This document shows positions 63,429-64,000 of a stretch of DNA of 64,000 nucleotides, piece after piece. Below the pieces are notes generated by a model. That model saw only the letters and a program-made list of their open reading frames with translations, did no database searches and was not told the origin of the DNA. Origin of the DNA: Paenibacillus sp. FSL H8-0332 (GTDB taxonomy: Bacteria > Bacillota > Bacilli > Paenibacillales > Paenibacillaceae); assembly GCF_037963835.1 (NCBI RefSeq), contig NZ_CP150145.1, positions 3,720,001 through 3,784,000 of the forward strand. The letters are read 5' to 3'. Made by a program: the position numbers and the translations under genes. How positions within the stretch are numbered: the stretch's first letter is position 1; each line of letters begins with the position of its first letter.

Positions 63429-64000
63429 TTATACACCGAGCAGTACCATAAGTTCAGCTAAATCAGCACAAATTTCATCAGGCTTGACTCCGGTCAGCTG
63501 CTGGTAATGCTCCAGATTATCCCGGGTTGTAAGTCCCGTAAGCACCAACACAGTCCGGCAGCCTGCGTTAGCCCCCGCCAAGATATCCGTTCTCATATTG
63601 TCGCCCACCAGCACCGCATCCTCCGGCTTGATGCCGAGCAGAGATGTCGCATACGTCACCAGATGCGTCTCCGGCTTGCCGATGACCACGGGTGCCACAC
63701 CGCTGGCTGCTTCAATCGCTGCACCAATCGTACCTGCACCGGGCATCACTCCGTCATCGGAGGGAAGCATCAGGTCGGGATTGGTCAGGACGAATCTGGC
63801 CCCTTCACGAATCCAGCGCGAGGCGCGGGCCAGAGCTTCATATGTAAAAGAACGGTCGATCCCCTGCACGACATACTGTGGATGCTCGGTGACCAGGGTT
63901 AACCCTGCCTCTGTGCAGGCTTCCGCCAGCCCCTCTTCTCCAAGTATCGCCACGGATGCTCCCGGAGATTCTCCGGCAATGTAACGGGCGGCAGCCAGCG
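63429..64000 (-). CDS. HAD-IIA (NagD-like) phosphatase, 5' end outside window
   Basis: 190 residues of the C-terminal part are visible; the frame is open to the window edge on the minus strand, so the start lies beyond 64000. LVTEHPQYVVQGIDRSFTYEAL and TNPDLMLPSDDGVMPGAG (both given in pieces: VVQGIDRSFTYEAL, TNPDLMLPSDDG, MPGAG) belong to the NagD cap, and GKPETHLVTYA then VLVGDNMRTDILAGANAG form the phosphatase motifs III and IV. Small-molecule sugar-phosphate or nucleotide phosphatase; the family's YutF/AraL-type members are common in Bacillales. Confidence 0.88.
   Translation of the reverse strand, partial: LAAARYIAGESPGASVAILGEEGLAEACTEAGLTLVTEHPQYVVQGIDRSFTYEALARASRWIREGARFVLTNPDLMLPSDDGVMPGAGTIGAAIEAASGVAPVVIGKPETHLVTYATSLLGIKPEDAVLVGDNMRTDILAGANAGCRTVLVLTGLTTRDNLEHYQQLTGVKPDEICADLAELMVLLGV

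Noticed and set aside
1..64000. CRISPR array, prophage, tRNA or rRNA genes
   Set aside because: No regularly spaced repeats, phage structural genes, tRNA cloverleaf or rRNA sequence were recognised by reading; a dedicated tRNA search was not possible.

Overview
The window is a gene-dense chromosomal segment of a low-to-mid GC, endospore-former-type Firmicute. The gene set, strong AGGAGG-type ribosome sites, frequent GTG/TTG starts, T-box control of proS, PspA/DUF350/DUF4178 cassette, two-lipoyl PdhC and a MapB-like peptidase all point to Paenibacillus or a close relative; the species cannot be read from the sequence. No rRNA, tRNA, CRISPR array or prophage was recognised.

Layout. 1-2.4 kb: end of a pentapeptide-repeat gene, a TetR regulator and map. 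2.7-9.3 kb (minus): moeA, a PspA envelope-stress cassette, an LpdD-like protein, pyrDK and an old-yellow enzyme. 9.4-15.1 kb: polysaccharide deacetylase, LysM-3D protein, and ppk/ppx facing each other with overlapping 3' ends. 15.1-17.5 kb: a polar amino-acid ABC importer. 17.7-26.4 kb: carbohydrate storage and use (GH13 hydrolase, glgA, glgB, glgC), interrupted by an IS110-family element. 26.5-30.7 kb: an apparent operon of PhnC-like ATPase, repeat lipoprotein, response regulator and histidine kinase. 30.8-41.9 kb: MFS exporter and divergent ArsR-type regulator, HAD, DsbA-like protein, topB, T-box-proS and a chemoreceptor behind a SigD-type promoter. 42-50.5 kb (minus): gltD, thyA-folA and the pyruvate dehydrogenase operon pdhA-pdhB-pdhC-lpd. 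50.7-64 kb: esterase, LMW phosphatase, thiamine pyrophosphokinase, NlpC/P60 hydrolase, an atypical response regulator, Dabb protein, ThiF/MoeB protein, ABC-F protein, a Ser/Thr kinase fused to a MinD/ParA-like domain, an RlmM-like methyltransferase, and a repair cluster (fpg, nfo) followed by a thioredoxin-like gene and an ABC ATPase.

Most of the window is ordinary core metabolism. The points that deserve a second look are: (1) a dispersed intergenic palindromic repeat with two near-identical copies of about 98 bp and two or three shorter copies, one of them inside the pdh operon; (2) a Hanks-type kinase fused to a degenerate MinD/ParA-like P-loop domain; (3) an IS110-family element with a roughly 240-nt 3' non-coding tail where a bridge RNA would be expected, and a hairpin covering the transposase ribosome site; (4) the ATPase-lipoprotein-two-component operon; and (5) a response regulator with Glu at the apparent phosphoacceptor position. 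Start codons were chosen mainly from ribosome-site spacing, so many genes are shorter than their longest open frame.
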